From Lachnospiraceae bacterium (lineage in GTDB: Bacteria > Bacillota > Clostridia > Lachnospirales > Lachnospiraceae), in assembly GCA_017520425.1 (NCBI GenBank), contig JAFXFO010000040.1:1-64000 (forward strand): a DNA stretch of 64,000 bases, written 5' to 3'. The translations under genes and the position numbers were made by a program. The notes beneath the pieces are model-generated. The model saw only the letters and a program-made list of their open reading frames with translations. It did not search any database and had not been told where the DNA came from. The stretch's first letter is position 1. Each line of letters starts with the position of its first letter. Positions 34,708 through 43,047 of this stretch are shown here, in pieces.

Positions 34708-35307
34708 TTACTGCTCCAAGGTGAGGGGGCTCATCAGGAAGAATACCTTGTCACCGCTTACTTCTACGATGGTTTCGTCTGCGGTAACACAAATCTGCCA
34801 ACCAGGATTTGCATTGTCCTTCAAACCGGTTACAAACGCGTCAACATCCGCACCTTCGGGAAGGTCGAAGATATAGCCAACGAATGCGATGGAACCCATC
34901 ATAGGACCAAACATAGCGCCCTTTTCAAAGCCGGTTACTTCATAGTTGTCAAAGCCTGATAATAAGCCGGGTTCTACTTCCATAGCACCACCCATGAACT
35001 GGATCATTTCATGTCCGATTAAGGTTTCAGCCATGGTGTAAGCATCGGTAGAAGCATCCATTGCCTTAAACTCACCAAGTAAGGTCTGACCAAGAGAGTC
35101 GCCGCTTACTGCGCCCTGGTTAGCATCCTCTTCAGGTGCTTCAGTTGCTTCGGGAGCCTCAGTTGCTTCAGGTGCATCGGTAGCTGCAGGAGCTTCGGTT
35201 GCTACAGGAGCTTCTGTAGATTCAGGGGTGGGTTCTTCCTTGCTGCCGCAAGCAGTCATGGAAAATGCTAAGGTTAATGCTAATACGGTTAATACTAATT
35301 TCTTCAT
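34708..35307 (-). CDS. Lipoprotein with Ala/Thr/Glu/Pro repeat linker (DUF4358-like)
   Basis: 199 residues. Signal and lipobox MKKLVLTVLALTLAFSMTACG, then a low-complexity stalk (~25-62) of APEATEAP-type units. The C-terminal ~130 residues hold an alpha/beta domain ending in EVSGDKVFFLMSPL, like DUF4358 lipoproteins; this similarity is only by eye. It follows the membrane anti-sigma candidate by 22 bp and precedes the MBOAT gene by 38 bp. Confidence 0.7.
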   Translation of the reverse strand: MKKLVLTVLALTLAFSMTACGSKEEPTPESTEAPVATEAPAATDAPEATEAPEATEAPEEDANQGAVSGDSLGQTLLGEFKAMDASTDAYTMAETLIGHEMIQFMGGAMEVEPGLLSGFDNYEVTGFEKGAMFGPMMGSIAFVGYIFDLPEGADVDAFVTGLKDNANPGWQICVTADETIVEVSGDKVFFLMSPLTLEQ

Positions 35308-35328
35308 AATTTTTCTCCTTAAAATCTT

Positions 35329-35859
35329 TTATTGTTTTTCGCAGCGGATAGAAAAGCTGCCATCGTTTACGAGGTACTGTAAAGAAACATCATAGGTCTC
35401 ATCTTCTGTCTGAAGGGACAATTCAAATGAGGTATCTTCATAAGGAATATTTACTGTCCACAAAAGGCTTCCGTCCTCCGTAATGATAGCCTCTCCCTGA
35501 ACGGATAGGATTTTCGCCGTCTGATTCAGAGAAAGCGTCACTGTATAGGTGGCAGGCTCCAAAGAGACGGTCCGAACCATGGGATTGGCTTGTGCCTGCT
35601 CAGTGGCAGAAAGCATCCTGTATTCGGAAGTGAGCGGCGCGTCCTGAGCTTGGATAAGAAGCGGGTCCTTACGGTTCAGGGCAAATGCACCGATTAACAA
35701 AAGCAGACAGGCTGCAATCGGAGCCAGACGCAAGGTGGCCTTTTGCCAGGAAAAGCTTGTAGCAGTTTCCTGCTTGGCGCAAGCCTCCAAAACTCTTTGC
35801 TTGAGCTCGGCAGGTGCTTTTATTTGATTGTAGCTTTGCACTTGTGCGTGCTCAAACAT
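35329..35859 (-). CDS. Membrane protein next to sigma factor, probable anti-sigma factor
   Basis: 176 residues. The cytoplasmic N-terminal ~43 residues (IKAPAELKQRVLEACAKQE) are followed by one membrane segment at ~46-62 and an extracytoplasmic beta-rich domain. This one-TM layout and the position 3 bp after the sigma factor stop codon are those of an anti-sigma factor; there is no zinc-binding HxxxCxxC motif, so it is not the ZAS type. A YtrH-like or RsgI-like relationship was not recognised. Confidence 0.6.
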   Translation of the reverse strand: MFEHAQVQSYNQIKAPAELKQRVLEACAKQETATSFSWQKATLRLAPIAACLLLLIGAFALNRKDPLLIQAQDAPLTSEYRMLSATEQAQANPMVRTVSLEPATYTVTLSLNQTAKILSVQGEAIITEDGSLLWTVNIPYEDTSFELSLQTEDETYDVSLQYLVNDGSFSIRCEKQ

Positions 35860-35862
35860 AGG

Positions 35863-36357
35863 TTACTCCTCCGTCAATTTTTCTTCCAACATCTTGCGTG
35901 CACGGGACAGGCGCATTTTCACGGCGGATTGTCCGATTCGTAAGGAACCGGCAATCTCTTCCACGGAAAAGCCTTCCAGATAATGCAGAATCACTACGAT
36001 TCGGAATTTCTCAGGTAGCAGTGCCAGTGTCTGCATCAGATGAAGGGCTTCTTCATCCTGCACATTGGTACATGCTGCCAAATCCTCGATTTCGTGAAGG
36101 GGGGTGTAGGACCGGATGTTCCTGCGCCTCAGATGGTCATGACATTGATTTACGGCTACCCGGATAAACCAGGCTTTTTCGTGAGCCTCATCCGTAAACT
36201 GGGGAGGCTTGGCAAAGTATTTGCAAAAGACCTCCTGTACCACATCCTCGGCATCCTCCCGATTCTGCATATGCGACAGCGCCAGATGGTAGAGCATGTC
36301 AGCATACTTATCATATGCAATTGTTAATAAGGTATTCCCAGAATCGATACTACTCAA
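35863..36357 (-). CDS. ECF RNA polymerase sigma factor
   Basis: 164 residues from a TTG start at 36357, which has AAAGGAAT at 4-6 bp; the reading frame also opens at an ATG at 36405 but without a ribosome site. Region 2 is LYHLALSHMQNREDAEDVVQEVFCKYF with WFIRVAVNQCHDHLRRR, and region 4 is LPEKFRIVVILHYLEGFSVEEIAGSLRIGQSAVKMRLSRAR. It probably drives its own operon of membrane protein, lipoprotein, MBOAT and DHHW genes, which would tie surface-polymer acylation to a sensed stress. Confidence 0.88.
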   Translation of the reverse strand: MSSIDSGNTLLTIAYDKYADMLYHLALSHMQNREDAEDVVQEVFCKYFAKPPQFTDEAHEKAWFIRVAVNQCHDHLRRRNIRSYTPLHEIEDLAACTNVQDEEALHLMQTLALLPEKFRIVVILHYLEGFSVEEIAGSLRIGQSAVKMRLSRARKMLEEKLTEE

Positions 36358-36558
36358 TTTGATTCCTTTCTGATAACAAAACGCATGGAAAATGCATTTG
36401 GTCACATTTTTTTGAAAAAAATTAAAAAATATTTTTGGCTATTGATAGGATACTACAAAAATCCATTATTATCAATTGTCATAGTGTGAAATATGAGTAA
36501 AGGAATATCTGCACATATTCGTACATAAAGTAATAGAAATAAATGCGGCTGGTGTTCC

Positions 36559-37089
36559 ATGGAGTGGCTGAGCGGAATTTCGAATTTGTTGATCCCCATG
36601 TTAATTTTTTATATTGTAGGATATGGCATGGTATCGGGTGTGAAATCATACGAAAGCTTTTTGAAGGGTGCCGGAGAAGGCATAAAGGTAACAGTGGAGA
36701 TGCTTCCCACGTTGATAGGACTATTGGTGGCGGTAGGAGTACTTAGAGCCTCCGGCTTTTTAGATTTTTTGGCCACTCTTTTGGGGCAGTTTATGGAGCC
36801 GTTGGGGATACCTGCGCCGGTAGTGCCGCTGATATTGTTAAAGCTGTTTTCCGGGTCTGCAGCTACGGGGCTTACCGTGGATTTGTTTCGTACCTATGGA
36901 CCGGATTCCTATATCGGTATCATGGCATCCTTACTGATGAGCTGTTCGGAGACCATCTTCTACACCATCAGTGTCTACTTCCTGGCCGCCAAGGTCACGA
37001 AAACACGTTTCACCCTACAGGGGGCATTGTTTACAGTGGCTGCGGACATCATTATGAGTATCTGGCTCACCGGAGTGATGATGGGGTAG
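36559..37089 (+). CDS. spmB: Spore maturation protein B
   Basis: 176 residues: LLIPMLIFYIVGYGMVSGVKSYESFLKGAGEG, MLPTLIGLLVAVGVLRASG, FSGSAATGLTVDLFRTYGPDSYIGIMASLLMSCSETIFYTISVYFLAAKV. This is the SpmB nucleoside-recognition (Gate) fold. In Bacillus spmA-spmB form an operon; here spmA is at 27896. The ATG has no good ribosome site; TTCC/GGTGTT is weak. Copy 3 of the hairpin element follows the stop. Confidence 0.9.
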   Translation: MEWLSGISNLLIPMLIFYIVGYGMVSGVKSYESFLKGAGEGIKVTVEMLPTLIGLLVAVGVLRASGFLDFLATLLGQFMEPLGIPAPVVPLILLKLFSGSAATGLTVDLFRTYGPDSYIGIMASLLMSCSETIFYTISVYFLAAKVTKTRFTLQGALFTVAADIIMSIWLTGVMMG

Positions 37090-37096
37090 GGGTAGA

Positions 37097-37272
37097 GGCG
37101 CTAAGGTCGTAGGGGGGGCACACTTTGTATCCTGTAACAAGGTCTTGGAAAACGTCGGCCCTTGACGAGGTAGTAAGCCGAACTTGTTCGGCACGAGTCT
37201 AGTGCCGCTACGTTTTCCACGAAGCGAGAGCGTCCTGTGAAAGGATATTAAGTGTGCCCCCTACGGCTTAGC
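37097..37272 (+). repeat. Long intergenic hairpin element, copy 3
   Basis: Outer arms 37097-37132 and 37232-37272 pair over ~30 bp (GCTAAG-CGTAGGGGG-CACACTT..ATCCT). Inside, GGAAAACGTCGGC (37147-37159) pairs with GCCGCTACGTTTTCC (37204-37218); the second base is G where copies 1 and 2 have A, with the partner changed to C. The apex CCGAA/TTCGG is unique to this copy. ACGAAGCGAGAGCG follows at 37219-37232. It sits between convergent genes. Confidence 0.85.
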
Positions 37273-37290
37273 ACCTCCCATGCAAATCTC

Positions 37291-38238
37291 CTACACAAAT
37301 CCCAGTGTTCTCAGGATAAATAATGCCGCGGTGAGTGTTACACTGCTGAAAAAGGTGGTGGCCACCACGGCACCGGAGGTAAGTACACCGTCATGGCCCA
37401 TATTGCGTGCCATGATATAGCAGCTGGGGGTGGTGGGTGCACCCAACATCACCAGCAGGGCGATTAACATTTCGTTACGGAAGCCCATCAGAATAGCTAT
37501 CGGCAAAAACAGCAGGGGCCATACTGCCAGCTTCACGAAGGTGGTAATGAGAGTGGGTTTTACCAGCTTGATGGCCTTGCGTCCTTCAAAACCGGCACCC
37601 AGACCAATCAGTGCCAATGGGGAAGCCAGTACGGCGATATTGTTAACCGACTTATCCAGGATAACAGGCAAATCCAGTCTACAGACACTGGCCAGCATAC
37701 CGACTAAAATACCCAAAATGATGGGATTGGTCAGAATTCCAAGAATGGACTTTTTCAGAGCAGTTTTGTTCAGGCTCTTGGACTCAGGGCCGGTGAAGGA
37801 TAAAGTCAGAACGGCAGCCACATTGTACAGAGGGACGGTACCGATAATCATCAAAGGTGCCATGCCGGAATTGCCGTAGATATTCTGGATGAAGGCGATG
37901 CCCAGTACGGCAGCAGAGCTACGGTAGGAAGCCTGCACAAATTCGCCCACAATCTCTCTGTTTCGCAGAAAAAGTCCGGCCAGACCCCAGACGGAAAGAA
38001 TACAAAACAAGGTCACCAGAAAGCAAAACAGTACATATTTGGTATCCCACACCTGAAGAAAGTCTGATTGGGACAAGTCCCGGAATACCAGCACAGGCAG
38101 AGTAACAGTGTAATTAAATTTATTCAAAGTCTTGATAAAGGATTCATCCACCATCTTAATCTGCTTCAGAACATATCCCAGAATCATCAGTAAAAAAATA
38201 GGAATGGTAGCATTCAAGCTAAAAATAAGTTCTTCCAT
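37291..38238 (-). CDS. AEC family (auxin efflux carrier-type) transporter
   Basis: 315 residues from the ATG at 38238, which has GGAGATTATT upstream. Eight to ten hydrophobic segments: PIFLLMILGYVLKQIKMVD, VFRDLSQSDFLQ, AVLGIAFIQNIYGNSGMAPL, LGILTNPIILGILVGMLASV and the closing LGAPTTPSCYIMARNMG. AEC permeases move organic acids or amino acids in bacteria. The substrate is unknown. The gene is convergent with spmB. Confidence 0.85.
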   Translation of the reverse strand: MEELIFSLNATIPIFLLMILGYVLKQIKMVDESFIKTLNKFNYTVTLPVLVFRDLSQSDFLQVWDTKYVLFCFLVTLFCILSVWGLAGLFLRNREIVGEFVQASYRSSAAVLGIAFIQNIYGNSGMAPLMIIGTVPLYNVAAVLTLSFTGPESKSLNKTALKKSILGILTNPIILGILVGMLASVCRLDLPVILDKSVNNIAVLASPLALIGLGAGFEGRKAIKLVKPTLITTFVKLAVWPLLFLPIAILMGFRNEMLIALLVMLGAPTTPSCYIMARNMGHDGVLTSGAVVATTFFSSVTLTAALFILRTLGFV

Positions 38239-38289
38239 AATAATCTCCATGTATACAGATGCTTTTTCTGCTTTAGTGTATCACAAGTA

Positions 38290-38319
38290 TTGAAACGGGA
38301 AAATACCCTATGCTAAAAT
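38290..38319 (+). promoter_or_regulatory. Promoter for Mrr-like nuclease gene
   Basis: TTGAAA (38290-38295), 18-bp spacer, TAAAAT (38314-38319), 35 bp before the ATG at 38355. Confidence 0.5.
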
Positions 38320-38354
38320 AGAGGGAGAAATTTAGGAAGGGATGTACGGAAAAT

Positions 38355-38804
38355 ATGGGGGATATTTACCTTATTATCATATTAGCAGGTGTTTTATTAT
38401 TGTGCATAGTTGGGATATTGGTACTGAAGTATGCCAAGAGGAAATACCCCAGTGACATAGACCTGATGGAAGGGCATGATTTTGAATATTTTTGTGCGGA
38501 TTTGCTTCGTAAGAAAGGCTTTCAGGAGGTGGAGGTAACCAAAGGAAGCGGTGACTACGGAATCGATATTCTGGCAGAAAAGGATGGCATAACCTACGGC
38601 ATCCAATGCAAATGCTATGCCACACCGGTAGGGGTAAAGGCGGTACAGGAGGCATATGCAGGAAAGGATTATTACGAACGCATGGTAGGTGTGGTGCTGA
38701 CCAATCAGTATTTTACTACTCCGGCGGTAGAGGTGGCGAAAAAACTGAAAATCATGCTTTGGGACAGGGGGTATCTGGAGAGCATGATGGAGGAAGAGGA
38801 ATAG
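38355..38804 (+). CDS. Membrane-anchored Mrr-like restriction endonuclease
   Basis: 149 residues. One membrane segment at ~5-26 (IILAGVLLLCIVGILVL) is followed by a Mrr_cat domain: FEYFCADLLRKKGFQEVEVTKGSGDYGIDILAE and GIQCKCYATPVGVKAVQEAYAG, giving the D-QxK active site. The small nuclease domain could cleave methylated or foreign DNA; tethering it to the membrane is a known variant, perhaps for incoming DNA. AGGAAGGG lies upstream of the ATG. No methylase is nearby. Confidence 0.82.
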   Translation: MGDIYLIIILAGVLLLCIVGILVLKYAKRKYPSDIDLMEGHDFEYFCADLLRKKGFQEVEVTKGSGDYGIDILAEKDGITYGIQCKCYATPVGVKAVQEAYAGKDYYERMVGVVLTNQYFTTPAVEVAKKLKIMLWDRGYLESMMEEEE

Positions 38805-38933
38805 TATCGAAGGGGTGGCCGAATAGTCAGAAAAATCAAGGAAACACCATGGTTTTTTCAATATATTTACTGGTAAAACCTTACAAAGTATGATATACTG
38901 TTATAAGAATATGGACACCAAGGAGGAACACCC

Positions 38934-39755
38934 ATGATGGATTTTAAGATTACAGAAACTTGTCCTGAGCATATTTATGAGAAGCAGGAAGGTGTGGAAT
39001 ACGGCAAGGTAGAGCTGAGAACTTATTTCTCCACTACTACCAATTCCGAAAGGAAGGTAAATGTGTTGTTGCCGGCAGGCTATGACCCTGCAGTGAAGTA
39101 CCCTGTGATTTATTTACAGCATGGTATTTTCGGAGATGAAAACGCACTACTTTATAATGAAAATGTCAATATGATAGAGTTAATCGGCAATATGATGGCA
39201 GAGGGACTGATGAAGGAAGCTGTGGTAGTATTCCCCAGCATGTATGTGACCTCTGACCCTGAGATGAAGCCGGCATTTAATCCGGAGGCAGTAAAGCCCT
39301 ATGACAATTTTATCTTTGATTTAACTGCGGATCTGATGCCTTTTATCCGTGAAAGCTACTCCGTATATGATGACAGAGACCATCAGGCTATCGGCGGTTT
39401 CTCTTTGGGCGGCAGACAGACCATGTATGTGGGCTTGTGCAGACCGGATCTGTTTAAATATGTGGGTGCCGTGGCACCGGCACCGGGTATGGTTCCCGCC
39501 AAGGATTGGGCCATGGAGCATCCCGGCCAGATGAAGGAAGAGGAAGTGACCTTCGAAGGAAAAGGCTTTGAGCCGGAGGTATTCTTGATTTGCTGCGGTA
39601 CCAAGGACGGTACGGTAGGAAAATTCCCCGAGGAGTATCACAAGCTTTATGAAAAGAACGGTGTAAAGCACATCTGGTACGAAGTACCGGAAGCAGAGCA
39701 CAATTTTGTGGCAATCAGAAGCTTCCTGTATAATTATTTGCAGATGATTTTTTAG
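38934..39755 (+). CDS. Alpha/beta-hydrolase esterase family protein (enterochelin-esterase-like)
   Basis: 273 residues with AAGGAGG 8 bp before the ATG. Core: VIYLQHGIFGDENALLYN (oxyanion loop), the nucleophile elbow AIGGFSLGGRQTMYVGL, and EAEHNFVAIRSFLYNY with the catalytic histidine. It resembles bacterial feruloyl/esterase D-type enzymes that remove ester side groups, compatible with the xylanase. Substrate not proven. Element 4 follows. Confidence 0.85.
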   Translation: MMDFKITETCPEHIYEKQEGVEYGKVELRTYFSTTTNSERKVNVLLPAGYDPAVKYPVIYLQHGIFGDENALLYNENVNMIELIGNMMAEGLMKEAVVVFPSMYVTSDPEMKPAFNPEAVKPYDNFIFDLTADLMPFIRESYSVYDDRDHQAIGGFSLGGRQTMYVGLCRPDLFKYVGAVAPAPGMVPAKDWAMEHPGQMKEEEVTFEGKGFEPEVFLICCGTKDGTVGKFPEEYHKLYEKNGVKHIWYEVPEAEHNFVAIRSFLYNYLQMIF

Positions 39756-39775
39756 GAATTGATATTTCGTGGCAT

Positions 39776-39919
39776 AAAAAAGCCGGGAACCCTATATATC
39801 CTATTCGGACGCGCTCTCGCTTAATGAAAGGCGTAGCGGTTCTAAGCTCGAAAAGACCTCGCTAAGAACCGACGTCTTTCAGCGTAACCTCATTAGGATA
39901 TATAGGGCTCCCGGCTTTT
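39776..39919 (-). repeat. Long intergenic hairpin element, copy 4 (reverse orientation)
   Basis: Outer arms 39776-39802 and 39894-39919 pair over ~26 bp, with A/T runs outside both ends. Read on the minus strand the core is CTGAAAGACGTCGG ... CCGCTACGCCTTTCA, then TTAAGCGAGAGCG. The inner pair here is CGGTTCT with AGAACCG, where copies 1-3 have CGGC with GCCG, so the pairing is kept while bases differ. It lies between convergent genes and can end both transcripts. Confidence 0.85.
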
Positions 39920-39927
39920 CTTTGCTA

Positions 39928-41772
39928 CTACCTACCATCTGATACAGGAGTGCTTTTTAGTACCTCTCCCAGAGTCCGGTAATCTGCAGGACCGTTTTGT
40001 AGGAAGAACTCATGGAAGGCGTAGTCGGTGTAGGATTCACCCCAGAGGGCTCGTGCCTCATCTTGCAAGACCAGTATTTCCAGATAACCCAGATAGTACT
40101 TCAGATAATTGGCAGGTTCCTCCACGATATACTCATAGATGGCGGCAGTGGACTGGGGCGAGGTGATGCCGAAGTCACAGAGAGTATCATGAATCTGACG
40201 GTAGGAAGCATTCTCATAATGAATCATAATATCAAGTAAAGAGTAAAGGCATAGCTGCAGACTGCGGTTATGCTTTTCTATTTGGATGTATTCCGCCTGT
40301 GAAGAATAGCCTTGTTCCTCCATCAGCTGTGAGGCGCAGTCATAGGACAGAAACTCCACATACAAAGCCCAACCCTCCAAATAGCCACCATACCAAAGAA
40401 GCTGGCGCACCAGTCCGGTATCCTGTGTGGCCAGTAGATTGTTGCTATAAACACACTGGTACATATGTCCCGGATAACCCTCATGTGCCAAGGTGGTAAA
40501 TAGCTCCAGACCCTCCGGCGAGTTCTTTTGATTGATGTAAATGACATTGTTGTCAGTATCATCCAGGGGAGGAGTCAGATAAAAAGCAGGAGCACAGTAT
40601 TCCTGTAAGCTTTCAGAAATATTTTTAATACGCACCTGAGGGGGAGTATCTGTATGCTCCGTTATGGAAGGAAACAAAGGTGCCATGGTTTCCGTAAGGG
40701 TACGCAGCATTTCCCCCGGGTCCTGACAGGGGAGACATTCCGTCAGAGTCTCCTGAACATTAGAAAGGGTGGGTTCCGTATACTGGGACAGAAGGTCTAT
40801 CAAGGTACTATATTCCAGGTCCAGCCGGGCAGTCAGCATTTCCTTAATGTCTGCAATGGAACGGTAGCTACCGGTCTCGGAAATCAGGAGATGAGTATAG
40901 TATTCCCGGCCCTGCGGTTTGGCCGCCAGTCCCTTTAAGGGGATGCTTTCGTTCTTTAAAAGAGTCAATCCATCTCCCAGTGCCTGATAAGCCGGGAGCA
41001 TTACGGTAGAAAGAAGTCGGTTATTTTGTTCTATGTAGTAGGAGACTTCTTCTTGGCTTAGGAGATTTTCCTTTTGAAGAAGCTCTAAGCGTTCCTGAAA
41101 AGTGGTCTGAAGGAAGTGTGTACCGGCCTTTAAAGCCTCTTTTATGACGATGGTGTCACATTGTTCAATGACTTTGTCTGAAGAAGCACCTGCCATAAAA
41201 AGTCCTTGGGCAGCTTTTTCCTGTTCAAAGGTCAGTAATCCGGCAAAATATTCATCGGTCTGATCCAGCAGTTTCAGATAGTCCTCCACATCCTGTTTGT
41301 CCCGAAAGGTATACTCTGCCAACAAAATGGGCAGCTGGGACTGCATACCGGAGCCGGGAGAAAGGGGTTCTGTATAGTAAGGAAATTGATTTAGGCTATG
41401 TGTGTTTTGCAGATAGGATATAAGCAAGTTTCGGGTGGCATTTTCCTCCGGGGAAAGCCGAGCCGGATTCAGCCCTTCATAGAAGGCGATTTGCTGTTCC
41501 AGAGCCTGTAAGTTTTCCGTATGGTGGGAACCATCATAACCCGGCAGACGCACCTCATAGTCCTTGAAACCGAAGTCTTTCGGATGTGCCAGAGTGTAAT
41601 GCATATTTAGGGTATTGGACAGCATTTCCTCCCGGAAAAGGCGGGAAGTAGCCTTTCGAAACTGATAAGAATCGCTTTGGGTGGAAAGATAGCCTGCGAA
41701 TAAAATAAGCAAACCGGTCAGGCACAGAAGCCCCACCAGAAGTTTTCGTTTGGAGGGAAGATTGGGTTTCAT
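39928..41772 (-). CDS. DUF885 family (M32/gluzincin-like) membrane-anchored peptidase
   Basis: 614 residues. N-terminal membrane anchor LLVGLLCLTGLLILFAG, then a mainly helical domain. The metal motif HEGYPGHMYQ (HExxxxH spacing differs from HExxH) and a preceding VIYINQKNSPEGLELFTTLA segment are the DUF885 signature. The protein is probably an extracytoplasmic metallo-hydrolase; substrate unknown. The start has CAGGAAAT 7 bp upstream. Confidence 0.85.
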   Translation of the reverse strand: MKPNLPSKRKLLVGLLCLTGLLILFAGYLSTQSDSYQFRKATSRLFREEMLSNTLNMHYTLAHPKDFGFKDYEVRLPGYDGSHHTENLQALEQQIAFYEGLNPARLSPEENATRNLLISYLQNTHSLNQFPYYTEPLSPGSGMQSQLPILLAEYTFRDKQDVEDYLKLLDQTDEYFAGLLTFEQEKAAQGLFMAGASSDKVIEQCDTIVIKEALKAGTHFLQTTFQERLELLQKENLLSQEEVSYYIEQNNRLLSTVMLPAYQALGDGLTLLKNESIPLKGLAAKPQGREYYTHLLISETGSYRSIADIKEMLTARLDLEYSTLIDLLSQYTEPTLSNVQETLTECLPCQDPGEMLRTLTETMAPLFPSITEHTDTPPQVRIKNISESLQEYCAPAFYLTPPLDDTDNNVIYINQKNSPEGLELFTTLAHEGYPGHMYQCVYSNNLLATQDTGLVRQLLWYGGYLEGWALYVEFLSYDCASQLMEEQGYSSQAEYIQIEKHNRSLQLCLYSLLDIMIHYENASYRQIHDTLCDFGITSPQSTAAIYEYIVEEPANYLKYYLGYLEILVLQDEARALWGESYTDYAFHEFFLQNGPADYRTLGEVLKSTPVSDGR

Positions 41773-41832
41773 ATATTTATTTCCTGAAAGTGGATTAGAA
41801 TAATATATGAAAAAGCCGGTGGTTTTATGATA

Positions 41833-41861
41833 TTGACAAAAGTATTTAGGGGAGATATGAT
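41833..41861 (+). promoter_or_regulatory. Promoter for the Rpn-like gene
   Basis: TTGACA (41833-41838), 17-bp spacer, TATGAT (41856-41861). An inverted repeat ATGGCGGA (41942-41949) / TCCGCCAT (41981-41988) lies in the leader between it and the ATG. Confidence 0.6.
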
Positions 41862-42006
41862 TAGCTTATCAGAGTAATCTAGAAATACGTGCATTCGGCA
41901 CATTCGCGGCAGGTCAGCCATTTTACTCAAAATAATCTTAGATGGCGGAACTGTAGCGTTTTTTGATTTCCCAATTTGGGTCCGCCATGTCAAAAGGAGG
42001 ATGAAT

Positions 42007-42939
42007 ATGGGAAGAATCAATGAATTGGTGTGTGATTGCCTGGGGCGCCCGGAGTATTACGCAGATTTTTGGAATGGGACACAGTTTCGAGGTGTTCCAA
42101 AACTGCAGAGCAAGTATCTGAAGAGATACGATTGTGAGTATCACAAAAGTCAGCATAAACCTATTTCGACAGCGGGCATTCAAAGAGATGTGTTAATGCA
42201 GTATCAGGAAACCAATGCCTTTATCTTGGGAGTAGAGGTTATGGAGAATCCGGATTACACAATGCCGGTGCGGATCATGGATTATGATGCGCAGGAATTG
42301 CAAAGACAGATTAAGGATATCCGAGCGCAACATGAGATGGCGGTGAATGAGAAGCAGGAGACTTGGAATTCCGGAGGAGAATACCTGTATGGAGTAAAAA
42401 AAGAAGATAAATTTCAACCGGTACATACGATGGCCTTGTACTGCGGAACGGAAGAATATGATGGTGCAGATAGTGTACTGGGAATGACCGGCTATGATAA
42501 ACTGGAGCCGGATTTGCAGACCTTGTTTACAGACTATCCGATAAAAGTATATCAACTGAAGGATTTACAGGAGGAAAACTATCAGACAGGTCTGCGAGAG
42601 ATTATTGCAATTTTTAAGAGAAGCAGGGATCGGGATGCCATAAAGAAATATTATTTAGAACATAAGGAGCGTTTTCAAAGGATGGATGAATTATCCATTG
42701 ATACCTTGGGAGCACTAATCGGTAAGAGCAAGTTAAAGGAGTTTAAGCAGGAAAAAGGAGGAGTGGATATGTGTAAAGCATTTGAAGATGAAAGAGAAGA
42801 AGGAAGAGAAGAAGGAAGAGAGGACACTTTACGTCAATCTATCCTTAAGTTGATGGAGAATTTAAAATTAACCTCCCGACAGGCTATGGAAGCTTTGGGG
42901 ATTCCACAGAGTGAATGGCATAAGTACGAGCAGGTATAG
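42007..42939 (+). CDS. Rpn-type PD-(D/E)XK nuclease / transposase-like protein
   Basis: 310 residues from the ATG at 42007; AAGGAGG is 6 bp upstream, while an ATG at 42001 touches that site. The nuclease core has MGRINELVCDCLGRPEYYADFWNGT, IQRDVLMQY, FILGVEVMENPDYTMPVRIMDYDAQE and a C-terminal glutamate/arginine-rich tail (EREEGREEGREDTLRQ) typical of Rpn proteins. These are called recombination-promoting nucleases or T4-transposase-related; host-encoded copies are common in Clostridia. There is no terminal repeat pair around it. Confidence 0.85.
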   Translation: MGRINELVCDCLGRPEYYADFWNGTQFRGVPKLQSKYLKRYDCEYHKSQHKPISTAGIQRDVLMQYQETNAFILGVEVMENPDYTMPVRIMDYDAQELQRQIKDIRAQHEMAVNEKQETWNSGGEYLYGVKKEDKFQPVHTMALYCGTEEYDGADSVLGMTGYDKLEPDLQTLFTDYPIKVYQLKDLQEENYQTGLREIIAIFKRSRDRDAIKKYYLEHKERFQRMDELSIDTLGALIGKSKLKEFKQEKGGVDMCKAFEDEREEGREEGREDTLRQSILKLMENLKLTSRQAMEALGIPQSEWHKYEQV

Positions 42940-42948
42940 GTAGCAGAG

Positions 42949-42980
42949 AAAAGCCGGTAGAAAAATCTATCGGCTTTTTT
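42949..42980 (+). terminator. Terminator after Rpn-like gene
   Basis: AAAGCCGGTAG and CTATCGGCTTT form an 11-bp stem with one wobble, then TTTT. Confidence 0.8.
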
Positions 42981-43047
42981 GAAAAGTACCCAATAAATCA
43001 CAGGAGTTTTGCACTTTATATATGAAAGGCCGAAAGGTGGTGAAAAG

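Noticed and set aside
42007-42939. Insertion sequence around the Rpn-like gene
   Set aside because: No terminal inverted repeats or duplicated target were found; the inverted repeat ATGGCGGA/TCCGCCAT lies in the leader only.
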